Assembly: GCF_001613205.1 (NCBI RefSeq)
Contig: NZ_BDBX01000012.1
Location: 1-64,000 of the forward strand
Origin: Nocardia sienata NBRC 100364
Lineage (GTDB): Bacteria; Actinomycetota; Actinomycetes; Mycobacteriales; Mycobacteriaceae
DNA length: 64,000 nucleotides
Direction of reading: 5' to 3'
This document shows positions 9,746 to 17,624 of the stretch, one piece after another. Positions within the stretch are counted from its first letter, which is position 1, and every line of letters begins with the position of its first letter. A program made the translations under genes and the position numbers. The notes beneath the pieces were generated by a model. It searched no databases and was not told the DNA's origin. It worked only from the letters and a program-made list of their open reading frames with translations.

Positions 9746-10666
9746 ATGCGCGCAGCGACCTACGACCGGTATACCACCGACAACAGCGATATCCGGGTGC
9801 GTGACCTGCCGAAACCCAAAGTTTTCCCGGGTTCGGTACTGATCGAGGTGCGCGCGGCCGGGGTGAACCCGGTCGACTGGAAGCTGATGTCGGGTGCACT
9901 GGACGGCTTGATCGATGCGCACTTCCCGGTGATCCCGGGCTGGGACGTCGCCGGGATTGTGGTGGGCAAGGGCACGGACACCCCGGAATTCGAGGTCGGC
10001 GACGAAGTGCTGGCCTACGCCCGCAAAGACGTCCTGCAGGATGGCACCTTCGCCGAACTGGTCGCCGTCCCGGCGGCTCGGGTGGCCCGCAAACCGGCGG
10101 ATCTGCCCTGGGAGCAGGCCGGTGCGCTGCCGCTGGCCGGCGGTACCGCGCTGCGCACCCTCGATCTTCTCCGGGTCACCGCCGAGGACACCGTGCTGAT
10201 CCATGCCGCGGCCGGCGGTGTGGGCAGCCTGGGCGTCCAGATCGCGCGGGCTCGCGGCGCCCGCGTCCTGGGTACCGCCTCCGAAGGTAATCACGATTTC
10301 CTGCGCGAACTCGGCGCCGAACCGGTGGCCTACGGGGAGGGCGTGATCGAACGCATTCGCGAACTCGCCCCGGACGGTGTGCAAGCGGTGGCCGATTTCG
10401 TCGGCGGCCAGCTCGATACGACACTGGCCGTTCTGGCGAAGAACGGGCGGCATGCCTCGATCGCCGACGGTTCGGTGACCGAACACGGCGGCCACGCGGT
10501 GTGGGTCCGTCCGGACGGCGCCCAGACCCAGCGCCTGGCCGATCTCGCCGCCGAGGGCAACCTGGTGGTCCCGGTCGCGGCGACCTTCTCCCTGGAGGAA
10601 GTCGCCGACGCCTTCGCCGCGGGCCAGTCGGGCCATACCCGGGGCAAGAACGTCATCGTGCTCTGA
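9746..10666 (+). CDS. NADP-dependent quinone oxidoreductase-like medium-chain dehydrogenase/reductase
   Basis: The 306-residue protein is a zinc-free medium-chain reductase of the quinone oxidoreductase branch. AAGVNPVDWK lies near residues 31-40, PGWDVAGIV near 61-69, and the Rossmann motif AAGGVGSLGVQIA near 154-166. The Cys and His ligands of zinc alcohol dehydrogenases are absent. It probably reduces quinones or alpha,beta-unsaturated carbonyls with NADPH. The ATG at 9746 follows an AGGAC-like ribosome-binding site. It is monocistronic and faces a strong bidirectional hairpin. Confidence 0.88.
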   Translation: MRAATYDRYTTDNSDIRVRDLPKPKVFPGSVLIEVRAAGVNPVDWKLMSGALDGLIDAHFPVIPGWDVAGIVVGKGTDTPEFEVGDEVLAYARKDVLQDGTFAELVAVPAARVARKPADLPWEQAGALPLAGGTALRTLDLLRVTAEDTVLIHAAAGGVGSLGVQIARARGARVLGTASEGNHDFLRELGAEPVAYGEGVIERIRELAPDGVQAVADFVGGQLDTTLAVLAKNGRHASIADGSVTEHGGHAVWVRPDGAQTQRLADLAAEGNLVVPVAATFSLEEVADAFAAGQSGHTRGKNVIVL

Positions 10667-10844
10667 CGCCGTCAGGACTGTGCAACGGTTCGAGAACGGC
10701 GAGCGCTCCCCGGATATGCCGCAACCACACACACCGTGCGCCGCGCTGGAGATTCCGACGCGGGCATTCGTCGAGCCGGCACTCGCGGGAATCGAACCGG
10801 CCTGCAGGTGACCGGTCCGGCCATTCCCGCCGGCAGACGCGAAC

Positions 10845-10873
10845 GGCCGGGGGGACATCCGTCCCACCCGGCC
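10845..10873. terminator. Bidirectional terminator hairpin
   Basis: GGCCGGG (10845-10851) pairs with CCCGGCC (10867-10873), and GGGAC pairs with GTCCC inside, leaving an ATCC loop and one bulged A: a 12-bp stem. It lies between the convergent oxidoreductase and anthrone-oxygenase-like genes. There is no U-tract, as is common for actinobacterial terminators. Confidence 0.7.
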
Positions 10874-10890
10874 ACCCGGAAACGTCGCGT

Positions 10891-11364
10891 TCAAGCGAGG
10901 ACCAAGGTGACGATCAACGCGACCAGAGCGAGGGTCTGCAGGATGACCCGGGGGTAGATGATGCTGTCCCAGCGCTCCTGCAGCGCACGCGCATTCGGCG
11001 GGATCACGCCGGATCGAGCGGCGGCCTTCTGTGCCGCGTTGATCGGTTTGGCGATCCGCGCATAGAGGACGAGCCAGACAACGAGGGCCAGTACCGCGAG
11101 CCCCGCCGAAACAGCGGCACCGGCAGCGCCGGTCAGGGCGGCGATCACCGCGGCCGCCGACGCCGTCAGCACTCCGGTGATTCCGACCGGCGGCATACGC
11201 AGGTCTGCGTAGTAATGCCCCCACCCCGCGCTGAGGGTCATGGTGGTGTCGTCGAGCCGGCGGTAGACCGATCGCATGACCAGCGCGGCCAAGACATCGG
11301 TGCCGTAGACGACGGCATTGGTGAGAACCGCGACGGCGGCGAGGATCTGGATGGATACGGACAT
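10891..11364 (-). CDS. DUF1772 (anthrone oxygenase-like) integral membrane protein
   Basis: The 157-residue protein has four hydrophobic helices (about 5-25, 57-78, 82-102, 138-156) and the DUF1772 pattern, with RSVYRRLDD after helix 1 and AQKAAARSG...LQERWDSI before helix 4. DUF1772 proteins include fungal anthrone oxygenases, but most bacterial members are uncharacterised. The ATG at 11364 follows an AGGAG ribosome-binding site. It is the second gene of a leftward pair with the DUF4267 gene, controlled from the operator region at 11.84-11.91 kb. Confidence 0.8.
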   Translation of the reverse strand: MSVSIQILAAVAVLTNAVVYGTDVLAALVMRSVYRRLDDTTMTLSAGWGHYYADLRMPPVGITGVLTASAAAVIAALTGAAGAAVSAGLAVLALVVWLVLYARIAKPINAAQKAAARSGVIPPNARALQERWDSIIYPRVILQTLALVALIVTLVLA

Positions 11365-11419
11365 GGCGGGCTCCTGGTGTCTTACGGGTTACAGCTGGTG
11401 GTGGGTCGGTATCCGGCGA

Positions 11420-11827
11420 TTACGCCGGCGTCGGGGCGGATGCCGCGGACTCGCGGATGAGCAGCAACCCGGTGATGCCGACGAGGAGTGCCGTGAGGCC
11501 GTGGATCCCGAAGGCGGCCGCCGCGGAGCCGTGGTAGGCCAGCACTGTGGTCATATCGCCGATCGGGATCAACGCCACGACGAGCATGACGACCCCCAGC
11601 GCGAAACGCTGCCCGACGGCCAGCAGCGCGAGGATCATGATCCCGCTGGCTGTGTCGCGTACGCCTTTGAGGTTCATGAACGCCGCGGCATCACCGGTGG
11701 GCCACTCGGGCAGCCCGAAGCCGGTGGCGATCGATTCGGGAGCGATCAGATAGCTGATCCCGATGTAGAGGATGAACGCCGCCCCGAGTAGCGACAGTGC
11801 GGTGGCGAGACGCCGAGTGGTGATCAC
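11420..11827 (-). CDS. DUF4267 integral membrane protein
   Basis: The 135-residue protein has four membrane helices and the DUF4267 core: ISYLIAPESIATGFGLP at about 24-40, KGVRDTASGIMILALL at about 54-69 and a C-terminal HGLTALLVGITGLLLI. It starts at a GTG at 11827 with a GGAG ribosome-binding site just upstream. It is the promoter-proximal gene of a two-gene unit and divergent from the TetR regulator. The function of the family is unknown. Control by that regulator is inferred from the palindromes between the genes. Confidence 0.8.
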   Translation of the reverse strand: MITTRRLATALSLLGAAFILYIGISYLIAPESIATGFGLPEWPTGDAAAFMNLKGVRDTASGIMILALLAVGQRFALGVVMLVVALIPIGDMTTVLAYHGSAAAAFGIHGLTALLVGITGLLLIRESAASAPTPA

Positions 11828-11840
11828 GATTGCTCCAAAA

Positions 11841-11862
11841 TCTAGCAGTGCTATTTGCTAGA
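11841..11862. promoter_or_regulatory. Probable TetR operator, DUF4267 side
   Basis: TCTAGC (11841-11846) and GCTAGA (11857-11862) form a perfect 6-bp inverted repeat with a 10-bp spacer. The first 13 bases (TCTAGCAGTGCTA) also match the operator at 11891 with a truncated right arm. A leftward -10-like TAGGTT lies on the minus strand at 11871-11876, so the site falls in the 5' leader of the DUF4267 transcript. Confidence 0.6.
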
Positions 11863-11890
11863 GCAACACTAACCTACCCTGGCTATCTTG

Positions 11891-11905
11891 TCTAGCGGTG
11901 CTAGA
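11891..11905. promoter_or_regulatory. Probable TetR autoregulatory operator
   Basis: TCTAGC-GGT-GCTAGA is a perfect 6-bp inverted repeat with a 3-bp spacer. It lies between a rightward -10-like TATCTT (11884-11889) and the ATG of the TetR gene at 11914, so it covers the expected transcription start. This is the usual position for TetR autorepression. Confidence 0.72.
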
Positions 11906-11913
11906 ATTTCGGT

Positions 11914-12507
11914 ATGAGTGTGCAGAACAGGCGGGAACGGGAACGGGCGGAACGCCATCGGCTGATCATCGAGACCGCACGCGAGCTGGCGGAGACCGAG
12001 GGCTGGGACGCGGTGACCGTCCGCAAACTGGCAGATCGCATCGAATACAGCCAACCGGTGCTGTACAGCCACTTCACCGGTAAACGCGCCATTGTCACGG
12101 CCGTCGCCGAGGACGGAATCACCGAACTCGCCACGGCACTGCACCGCGCCAGGACCGCCGCCCCCACCGATTCCGACGCACTCGCCGCGCTTGCGCATAC
12201 CTATCTCGAATTCGCGGCCGAGCGGCCCGCCGTCTACGAAGCGATGTTCTCCATGTCCACCGATCTGCAATTCGGCCCCGAGGCCCCGCAATCCCTGCGC
12301 GACGCGTTCGCCGAACTCGTCGCCGTGCTGAGTCCGTTCGCCGGAGAGCACGATGTGGAAACCTTCACCGAAACCGGCTGGAGCGCGCTGCACGGCCTGG
12401 CCACTCTCGAACGCGGTGGCCGGTTGCGCCCGGGCCTGCGCGAAGAACGGCTGACGATTCTGCGCCGGTTGCTGGAACAGGACGGACCGGCCGGCTCTGC
12501 GCGGTAA
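11914..12507 (+). CDS. TetR/AcrR-family transcriptional regulator
   Basis: The 197-residue protein has an N-terminal TetR helix-turn-helix: RLIIETARELAETEGWDAVTVRKLADRIEYSQPVLYSHFTGKRAIV spans about residues 14-60. The C-terminal ligand domain contains a WSALHGLATLERGGRL segment, typical of the WHG subclass. It is divergent from the DUF4267-DUF1772 membrane pair, and two copies of a TCTAGC/GCTAGA palindrome lie in the 86-bp gap. Repression of itself and of the pair is the simplest reading. The ligand is unknown. Confidence 0.9.
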   Translation: MSVQNRRERERAERHRLIIETARELAETEGWDAVTVRKLADRIEYSQPVLYSHFTGKRAIVTAVAEDGITELATALHRARTAAPTDSDALAALAHTYLEFAAERPAVYEAMFSMSTDLQFGPEAPQSLRDAFAELVAVLSPFAGEHDVETFTETGWSALHGLATLERGGRLRPGLREERLTILRRLLEQDGPAGSAR

Positions 12508-12759
12508 GCGCGATCCGCGGCCACGCCGCTCGACCGGTGAGCGCCCGGATCACCCGAGCACCAGCGGCACCGCACCCTGCTTCACCGCCGGCGCACGCTT
12601 GTCCGGGGACGAGCGCAACGCCGACCGGCGCGGCTCCCGGCATCGCCGCGCCAACAGCACAGATCAGCGCCGATCCGACATCCGCTCGCCGGCTGCCGTG
12701 ATTCACCCGGGCCGGTGCGGGGCGGGGCCGACCGCTCCTGGCGGCACCCCGCCGCCGGC
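12508..12759. other. Intergenic stretch without recognisable content
   Basis: This gap separates the convergent TetR gene and the 213-residue hypothetical gene. Open frames across it on both strands have shadow-like composition rich in Arg, Pro and Ser. No RNA gene, repeat or clear terminator was found. Confidence 0.5.
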
Positions 12760-13401
12760 TCATCTTTTTTCCCCTCGCCGGTGATGCAGAAGAGCTCGCA
12801 TACGGTTGGCGAGTGCCCTTCCCGGGGCGATCCCCGTGCCGTCGCCTCGCTGCTCCACGGACCGCTGGTCGGGTAATTCCGCATACGATTCGTAGGCCCT
12901 GGGGCCATACGAACAGATGTCGACCAGATACCCGGCCGCCGAGACACCCACAACCACGGTGCCGCTCCGGAGATGAGAAGTGGCTGCGGTATCCGCAAGC
13001 CGAAGGCAAGCGAAATGCTCGTCGATGTGGAATCTCAGGTCCGCTGATAACCAGACGGTTTCCCCTGCCTGCGGATCACGGTCGACCTCGGAGCCGCTGC
13101 GCCACAGGGATTTCGCCAAAAGGGGCGACAGCCCCTCGTCCATCGTGGTGGGCTCGCCGGCGCCGCCGGCCCCGAAGACCGGGGGCGATACCAGCACTAC
13201 AGCTTGCACAAGCGCACCGGTCCGCGAATCGGCCTTCAGCTCTATCTCCCCACCCCGCCGACCGGAGATCCGCACATAGAGCGGCTGGTCCCGAGGAGTC
13301 GGGAGCCACTCGATATCCAACGGAATCCATGGGTCGCACACCACACGCGTGCCTTGGCATGCAGCGGATCCGACGATATCGATCATCACATTCTCCGACA
13401 C
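12760..13401 (-). CDS. Hypothetical protein, predicted beta-rich
   Basis: The 213-residue protein is not recognised. It starts at a GTG at 13401 (an ATG at 13386 is possible) and alternates short hydrophobic strands with polar turns. WIPLDIEWLPTPRDQPLYVRI, EIELKADSRTGALVQAVVL and VGVSAAGYLVDICSYG suggest beta-sandwich folding. The C-terminus is basic (ALLHHRRGEKR). No signal peptide, membrane helix or cysteine motif is seen. Its composition is that of a real coding frame, with balanced residues and strong GC3, and no competing gene overlaps it. Confidence 0.6.
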   Translation of the reverse strand: MSENVMIDIVGSAACQGTRVVCDPWIPLDIEWLPTPRDQPLYVRISGRRGGEIELKADSRTGALVQAVVLVSPPVFGAGGAGEPTTMDEGLSPLLAKSLWRSGSEVDRDPQAGETVWLSADLRFHIDEHFACLRLADTAATSHLRSGTVVVGVSAAGYLVDICSYGPRAYESYAELPDQRSVEQRGDGTGIAPGRALANRMRALLHHRRGEKR

Positions 13402-13555
13402 TCGGTTTTCGCACGCAGCGGAGTCCCCCGAAGACTTCCCGGCCGGAGATCTTCTCGATCCAATTATCTACGCACCCAGGTACTCCCGCGGAGGACCACC
13501 CATCCCTCTCCAGCGTTCTCTCGCCCGCCCGTGCCGGGCAGTGGGCCGACGCAGC

Positions 13556-13584
13556 GGCGGGCACCCGGAACTCGGGTGCCCGCC
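13556..13584 (-). terminator. Intrinsic terminator downstream of the MFS gene
   Basis: A perfect 12-bp stem (GGCGGGCACCCG with CGGGTGCCCGCC) closes a 5-nt GAACT loop 24 bp beyond the MFS stop codon. It would end the leftward copper-type operon. Confidence 0.8.
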
Positions 13585-13607
13585 GGATGACGCGGTTCGG
13601 TGGATGC

Positions 13608-14999
13608 TCAAGCTGCGGCGGTACCGACCAGCCGCCGTGGTGTCGTCGGCCAACGGGGATGTTCCTCGTCGATGACGTAGGCGTGGGTGTGCCGGTAGTA
13701 GCCATCGCCCACGAGTACGGCGTCGGCGAGGCGCGCCGGGTCGATAGTGCCGACCTTGTGCAGGTGGGTCAGTACCTCCGGGTCGTGCCGGGGCCACATC
13801 CGCAGTGCCCCAACCATTCCCGCCGACCCCAGCGCGGCGAGAACCACCCAGGTCGTGGTGAATCCGACAGCGGTGGCCAGCCATCCGGCGATCGGGTAGG
13901 TGAGCAGCCACGCCAGGTGCGAGAGCGAGAACTGGGCCGCGAACAGCGCGGGACGGTCGGCAGACCGGGACGAGCGGCGCAGCACCTGTCCGATGGGTGT
14001 CAGTATCGCCGCGGTACCCGCACCGATACCGGCCCATACCGCAATGGCGGCGGTCCTGCGCCAGTCACCGGAGTCGGCGAACGACAGGGCGACGGCCGAT
14101 CCGAGTGCGGCGAGCAGGGTCACCGCGCCGGTGAGCATGACCGGTCGCGCACCCACACGATCGAGGACTCGGGGAAGCGACAGGGCGATGAGCATGGTCC
14201 CGAACCCGTTGGCTGCCAGTAGCAGCGCGACACCGGACTGGGTGCCACCGAGGACGTCGCGGACGTAGTTGACCGTATTGACCATCACCACGGATCCGGC
14301 GGCCGCGACGACGAGATTCAACCCGAGCAGGCCGCGCAGTCGCGGTGTGCCCGCGAAAATGCGCAGTCCGACCGTGATCCGTTCGCGGAAGGAACCCTCG
14401 GTCGCGGCGGTCACGTTCGGGATGTGGGTGGTGATCACCAGCGCGGCCGAGACGGCGAAGCCCATCGCGGTACCGACGAACAACCAGTGGAAGCTCAACA
14501 CGGTCAGTGCGACGGCGGCCAGCATCGGACTCAACAGGGTCTCCATGGTCGCGGCCAGCTGGGCCGCCGACAGGGCACGCGTGTATTCGCGCTCATCGGG
14601 CAGGATGTCGGGAATGACCGCCTGATAGGTCGGGGTGTAGGCGGCGGAAGCGGTCTGCAGTACGGCGATCAGCACATAGACCTGCCAGATCTGATCGATG
14701 AACGGCAGGGCGAGCACGACGCCGGCGCGGATCAGCTGCAGTGCCACCAGGAACAGTCGGCGAGGGAGGCGGTCGGCATAGGCGCCCACGATCGGAGCGA
14801 CCGTCACGTAGACCACCATCTTGATGGTCAGGGCGGCGCCGAGTACGGCGGCAGCGGCCGCCCCGGCGAGTTCGTAGGCGAGCAACCCCAGTGCGACGGT
14901 GGTTAATCCGGTGCCGAACAGGCCGGTCACCTGGGCGGTGAACAGGCGCAGATAGTCGTGGTTGCGCAGCAGTGAGCGGGTCATGGGCGCGGAGCGCAT
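13608..14999 (-). CDS. MFS transporter, 12-helix exporter (EntS/MFS_3-like)
   Basis: The 463-residue protein begins MRSAPMTRSLLRNHDYLRLFTAQVTG, the usual N-terminus of EntS/MFS_3-type exporters, and has about 12 hydrophobic helices. The loop-2 motif GAYADRLPRRLF carries the MFS motif A (DRLPRR). A polar C-terminal tail of about 60 residues contains HTHAYVIDEEH, a possible metal-binding stretch. The ATG at 14999 has a GAGGAAG ribosome-binding site. It lies about 120 bp downstream of the His-rich gene on the same strand, separated by a very stable hairpin and a Cys-rich upstream reading frame. Metal or metallophore export is inferred from context only. Confidence 0.87.
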   Translation of the reverse strand: MRSAPMTRSLLRNHDYLRLFTAQVTGLFGTGLTTVALGLLAYELAGAAAAAVLGAALTIKMVVYVTVAPIVGAYADRLPRRLFLVALQLIRAGVVLALPFIDQIWQVYVLIAVLQTASAAYTPTYQAVIPDILPDEREYTRALSAAQLAATMETLLSPMLAAVALTVLSFHWLFVGTAMGFAVSAALVITTHIPNVTAATEGSFRERITVGLRIFAGTPRLRGLLGLNLVVAAAGSVVMVNTVNYVRDVLGGTQSGVALLLAANGFGTMLIALSLPRVLDRVGARPVMLTGAVTLLAALGSAVALSFADSGDWRRTAAIAVWAGIGAGTAAILTPIGQVLRRSSRSADRPALFAAQFSLSHLAWLLTYPIAGWLATAVGFTTTWVVLAALGSAGMVGALRMWPRHDPEVLTHLHKVGTIDPARLADAVLVGDGYYRHTHAYVIDEEHPRWPTTPRRLVGTAAA

Positions 15000-15048
15000 C
15001 GTGAATACTTCCTCGGGCGAGTTCGGGTGGGCCGCGGGTGGTTCGACA

Positions 15049-15063
15049 ACAGCACTCGCACAT
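15049..15063 (-). promoter_or_regulatory. Start of a possible Cys-rich upstream reading frame (M-C-E-C-C)
   Basis: An ATG at 15063 is preceded by a strong GAAGGAGT ribosome-binding site. It opens with M-C-E-C-C-C-R, so Cys codons stand at positions 2, 4, 5 and 6 (the sixth at 15048-15046). Poly-Cys leader frames are known attenuation devices in mycobacteria. The frame is offset from the MFS gene and does not stop until about 14593, which is unlike a classical short leader peptide, so the role is uncertain. Confidence 0.35.
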
Positions 15064-15079
15064 GTCGGACTCCTTCGCC

Positions 15080-15116
15080 GTCGGCGGGTGGGCGCGCCGC
15101 GCGCCCACCCGCCGAC
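15080..15116 (-). terminator. Very stable intercistronic hairpin
   Basis: A perfect 17-bp stem with a 3-nt loop (arms 15080-15096 and 15100-15116) starts 4 bp after the His-rich gene's stop codon. It lies directly before the ribosome-binding site of the Cys-rich frame. It may be a partial terminator or mRNA stabiliser that sets the ratio of the two genes. Confidence 0.7.
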
Positions 15117-15120
15117 GTGA

Positions 15121-15975
15121 TCAGTGGGTGACGGTGGGCAGGGTGAAGGCAGCGGTACGCACCACATCGCCGTGCCGGAAATCCAGGAACAGGCGGTAGG
15201 TGCCGGGTCCGGGTACGGCGGTGTGGAAGGTGACGTCCGGACCGGGCGCGGTCACTCCGTCGCCGGGCTCGCCGTTCGGATGCACGTGGATATAGGCCAG
15301 ATCACCGGCGCGCAGGATCACCAGATGGCCGTAGGCGGCCAGGTAGGGCTGCAAATCGGTGACCTGCGCGCCGTCCTTGCGCACGGTGAGCGTGAGCAGG
15401 CGGCCTTCGCCGGGCACGAGATCGCCGTCGAGGCTCACCTCGTAGCCGTCCACGATCGCGGTGCGCGCGGCCGCCGGTACCGGTTGCGGGGCGTACCGAC
15501 CCGCCACCGCAAGGTCCGCACCGAGGGTAAGTGTCTTGCCGAGCGCGCGCGGGGCGATATCGGCGAACACGCGGTAGGCACCCGCCTCCGGAAGGTTCAG
15601 CCGCACCGACCAGGTGCCGTCGGCGTCCAGCTCGGGGTGAACGTGCCAGAACCCGGTCAGTTCGCGCCGCACCACGATGAGGTGCAGCTTGCGGTCGTGC
15701 AGGGCGGCGTAATCGGTGACCGGTTTCCCGTCCGGACCGAGCACGCGGAACCGGAGGTCGATCTCGCCCGCACCGGTGATCGGCTCCGCCAACTCCAAGG
15801 TGTACCCGTCCTGGGTGATCTGGAGGCCGCCCGACGCCGCGCCGTCGTGCGCGGCGTGATTGCTGTGCCCGGCGTGGGCGGCCGGCGCCGTGTGCCCGGC
15901 GTGGTGCCCGTGTTCGGCGTGACCGGCATGGGCGGCGTGCTCGCCATGGTGATGGGCATGAGTCCGAGTGGTCAT
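15121..15975 (-). CDS. His-rich protein with two tandem HVHP-containing beta domains (probable metal-binding)
   Basis: The 284-residue protein starts at the ATG at 15975. Its first 43 residues contain 15 histidines, an evident metal-binding tail. Two homologous-looking beta-rich domains follow, about 51-160 and 170-284. Each has a long hydrophobic strand and an HVHP motif (residues 111-114 and 230-233), and each ends in a tyrosine-rich strand (AYRVFADI, TYRLFLDF). No signal peptide or membrane helix precedes the His tail, so a cytoplasmic sponge or chaperone is possible. It is the first gene after the CsoR-like box at 16020 and is followed by an MFS exporter. Copper binding is inferred, not shown. 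Confidence 0.72.
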   Translation of the reverse strand: MTTRTHAHHHGEHAAHAGHAEHGHHAGHTAPAAHAGHSNHAAHDGAASGGLQITQDGYTLELAEPITGAGEIDLRFRVLGPDGKPVTDYAALHDRKLHLIVVRRELTGFWHVHPELDADGTWSVRLNLPEAGAYRVFADIAPRALGKTLTLGADLAVAGRYAPQPVPAAARTAIVDGYEVSLDGDLVPGEGRLLTLTVRKDGAQVTDLQPYLAAYGHLVILRAGDLAYIHVHPNGEPGDGVTAPGPDVTFHTAVPGPGTYRLFLDFRHGDVVRTAAFTLPTVTH

Positions 15976-16019
15976 TGTCGCGGCCTTCCGATCGTGTTGT
16001 GGTGACACAGACGAAGATA

Positions 16020-16036
16020 ATACCCCCCTGGGGTAT
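16020..16036. promoter_or_regulatory. CsoR-like operator, leftward promoter
   Basis: ATACCCC-CCT-GGGGTAT is a perfect 7-bp inverted repeat that matches the ATACCCC/GGGGTAT operators of actinobacterial CsoR-family copper (or CstR persulfide) repressors. On the minus strand a -10-like TATTAT (16017-16022) overlaps the box, and the His-rich gene starts about 45 bp downstream. No csoR gene lies in the window. Confidence 0.75.
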
Positions 16037-16112
16037 ATGCAACATGTAATAGGCCGGCCCAGCGGAAGCGGGTCGAATGCGGTCATCGTCCATGCTTCCT
16101 ATTGACCGATCC

Positions 16113-16129
16113 ATACCCTAGGGGGGTAT
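16113..16129. promoter_or_regulatory. CsoR-like operator, rightward promoter
   Basis: ATACCC-TAGGG-GGGTAT is a second copy of the ATACCC/GGGTAT palindrome. It sits between a -35-like TTGACC (16102-16107) and overlaps a -10-like TATGGT (16127-16132) that leads into the DHA2 transporter gene at 16171. This is a repressing position. The paired boxes make co-regulation of the two divergent units likely. Confidence 0.72.
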
Positions 16130-16170
16130 GGTAGGCGCTCCGAAGCGGTACCGGAAGGACGGGAAATGTC

Positions 16171-17574
16171 ATGAGTACGCAGACGCGGACCACCACGCGG
16201 AAGTGGTGGGCGCTGGCGGTCATCGCCGCCGCTCAGTTCATGGTCATCATGGACACATCGATCATCGGGATCGCTCTGCCGAAGATGCAGGCCGATCTCG
16301 GGTTCTCCCAGGAGAACCTCACCTGGGTATTCAACGCCTACGTCATCGCCTTCGGCGGGTTGCTGCTGCTCGGCGGGCGATTGTCGGATCTGCTCGGTGC
16401 GCGGCGGGTGTTCGCCGCCGGATGGACGGTCCTGCTCGCAGGTTCGGTCATCGCGGGCGCGGCGGGCAATATCGCGATCGAACTGGCCGGGCGCGCGATC
16501 CAGGGTGGCGGTGCCGCCCTGATCGCCCCCTCCGCGCTGACCTTGCTGATGATGTTGTTCGGCTCGGCACCCGGAGAACTGACCAAGGCGCTGGCCGTCT
16601 ACGGCGCGGCAGCCCCGGCCGGTGGCACCGCCGGAGTCTTCCTCGGCGGCGTCATCACCGAATACATCAGCTGGCCCTGGGTCTTCTACATCAACATCCC
16701 GATCGCACTGCTGGCCCTGCTCGCGGTCCCCGCGCTCATGCCCGATGCGCCGGCCCGTTCCGGTTCCGTCGATCTGCTCGGCTCGGTGACGGTCACCGCC
16801 GGTCTCGCCGCGGCAGTCTACGGCATCGTCCGAGCGCCGGAGGTCGGCTGGACATCAGGACAGACGTGGAGTGTCCTGGCCGCGGCCGCCGCGCTGCTCG
16901 CCGCCTTCGTACTGATCCAGGCGCGGCGCCGGGAACCGCTGATGCGCCTCGGCATCTTCACCGCACCGAACCTCGCCGCCGCCAATATCGCCCAGCTGTT
17001 GCTCGGCGCGGCCTGGGTGCCGATGTGGTTCTTCCTGAACCTGTACCTGCAGCAGGTACTCGGCTACAGCGCCTTCCCCGCCGGCTCTGCCCTACTGCCG
17101 ATGACCACCCTGATCATGCTCGGCATGATCGTGCTGGCGCCCCGCGCCATGCAGCGGTTCGGCGCCAAACCGATGACCGTGGCCGGGCTGACCGTGCTCG
17201 GACTGGGTCTGGGGATCATGTCGCTGGTGCGTCCGACCGGGAACTTCTGGGTGGACGTCCTGCCGGCCTCGCTGGTCGCGGCCGCCGGGATGTCACTGGC
17301 CTTCGTACCGTCACTGGGCACCGCCATCTCCGCGGCTCGCCCCGAGGAGGGCGGCCTGGCCTCGGGCATCGTCAATGTGAGCTACCAGGTCGGCTCCGCA
17401 CTGGGCCTGGCGGCCATGACCGCGGTCGCCGCCGCCTTCGGTGCCGACCGCATCGACAGTCTGCCGGACCTCACCAACGGGTTCTCGGCGGCATTCATCG
17501 GCGCGGCCGGCATCGCCCTCACCGGCGCAGCCGTCACGGCGGCGACCATGCGCCGTACCGAACCGGCGTCGTAG
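16171..17574 (+). CDS. MFS transporter, DHA2 (EmrB/QacA) 14-helix family
   Basis: The 467-residue protein has about 14 hydrophobic helices and DHA2 signatures: FMVIMDTSIIGIALPKMQADLGFS (motif D1) near 22-45, GGRLSDLLGARRVF (motif A) near 68-81, and PAGGTAGVFLGGVI (motif C) near 151-164. These proton-driven exporters usually move drugs or other organic compounds. Here the gene starts 42 bp after a CsoR-like box and is followed by a CopZ-like chaperone, so a role in metal or metal-complex efflux is suggested by context. The ATG at 16171 has a GGAAGGACGGGAA upstream. A rightward operon with the HMA gene is likely. Confidence 0.9.
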   Translation: MSTQTRTTTRKWWALAVIAAAQFMVIMDTSIIGIALPKMQADLGFSQENLTWVFNAYVIAFGGLLLLGGRLSDLLGARRVFAAGWTVLLAGSVIAGAAGNIAIELAGRAIQGGGAALIAPSALTLLMMLFGSAPGELTKALAVYGAAAPAGGTAGVFLGGVITEYISWPWVFYINIPIALLALLAVPALMPDAPARSGSVDLLGSVTVTAGLAAAVYGIVRAPEVGWTSGQTWSVLAAAAALLAAFVLIQARRREPLMRLGIFTAPNLAAANIAQLLLGAAWVPMWFFLNLYLQQVLGYSAFPAGSALLPMTTLIMLGMIVLAPRAMQRFGAKPMTVAGLTVLGLGLGIMSLVRPTGNFWVDVLPASLVAAAGMSLAFVPSLGTAISAARPEEGGLASGIVNVSYQVGSALGLAAMTAVAAAFGADRIDSLPDLTNGFSAAFIGAAGIALTGAAVTAATMRRTEPAS

Positions 17575-17624
17575 CCGGTCGGCACGACCACCGAAATCCA
17601 TTCGACAACAGAGAAAGCAGTGAG

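Noticed and set aside
10770..10830. tRNA-like T-arm (GGTTCGATTCCCGC on the minus strand)
   Set aside because: No matching acceptor stem, D-arm or anticodon arm can be folded around it, and the T-stem itself does not pair fully.
12582..13009. Overlapping minus-strand frames downstream of the 213-residue hypothetical gene
   Set aside because: Composition is Arg/Ser/Pro-rich and they overlap a better-supported gene in another frame.
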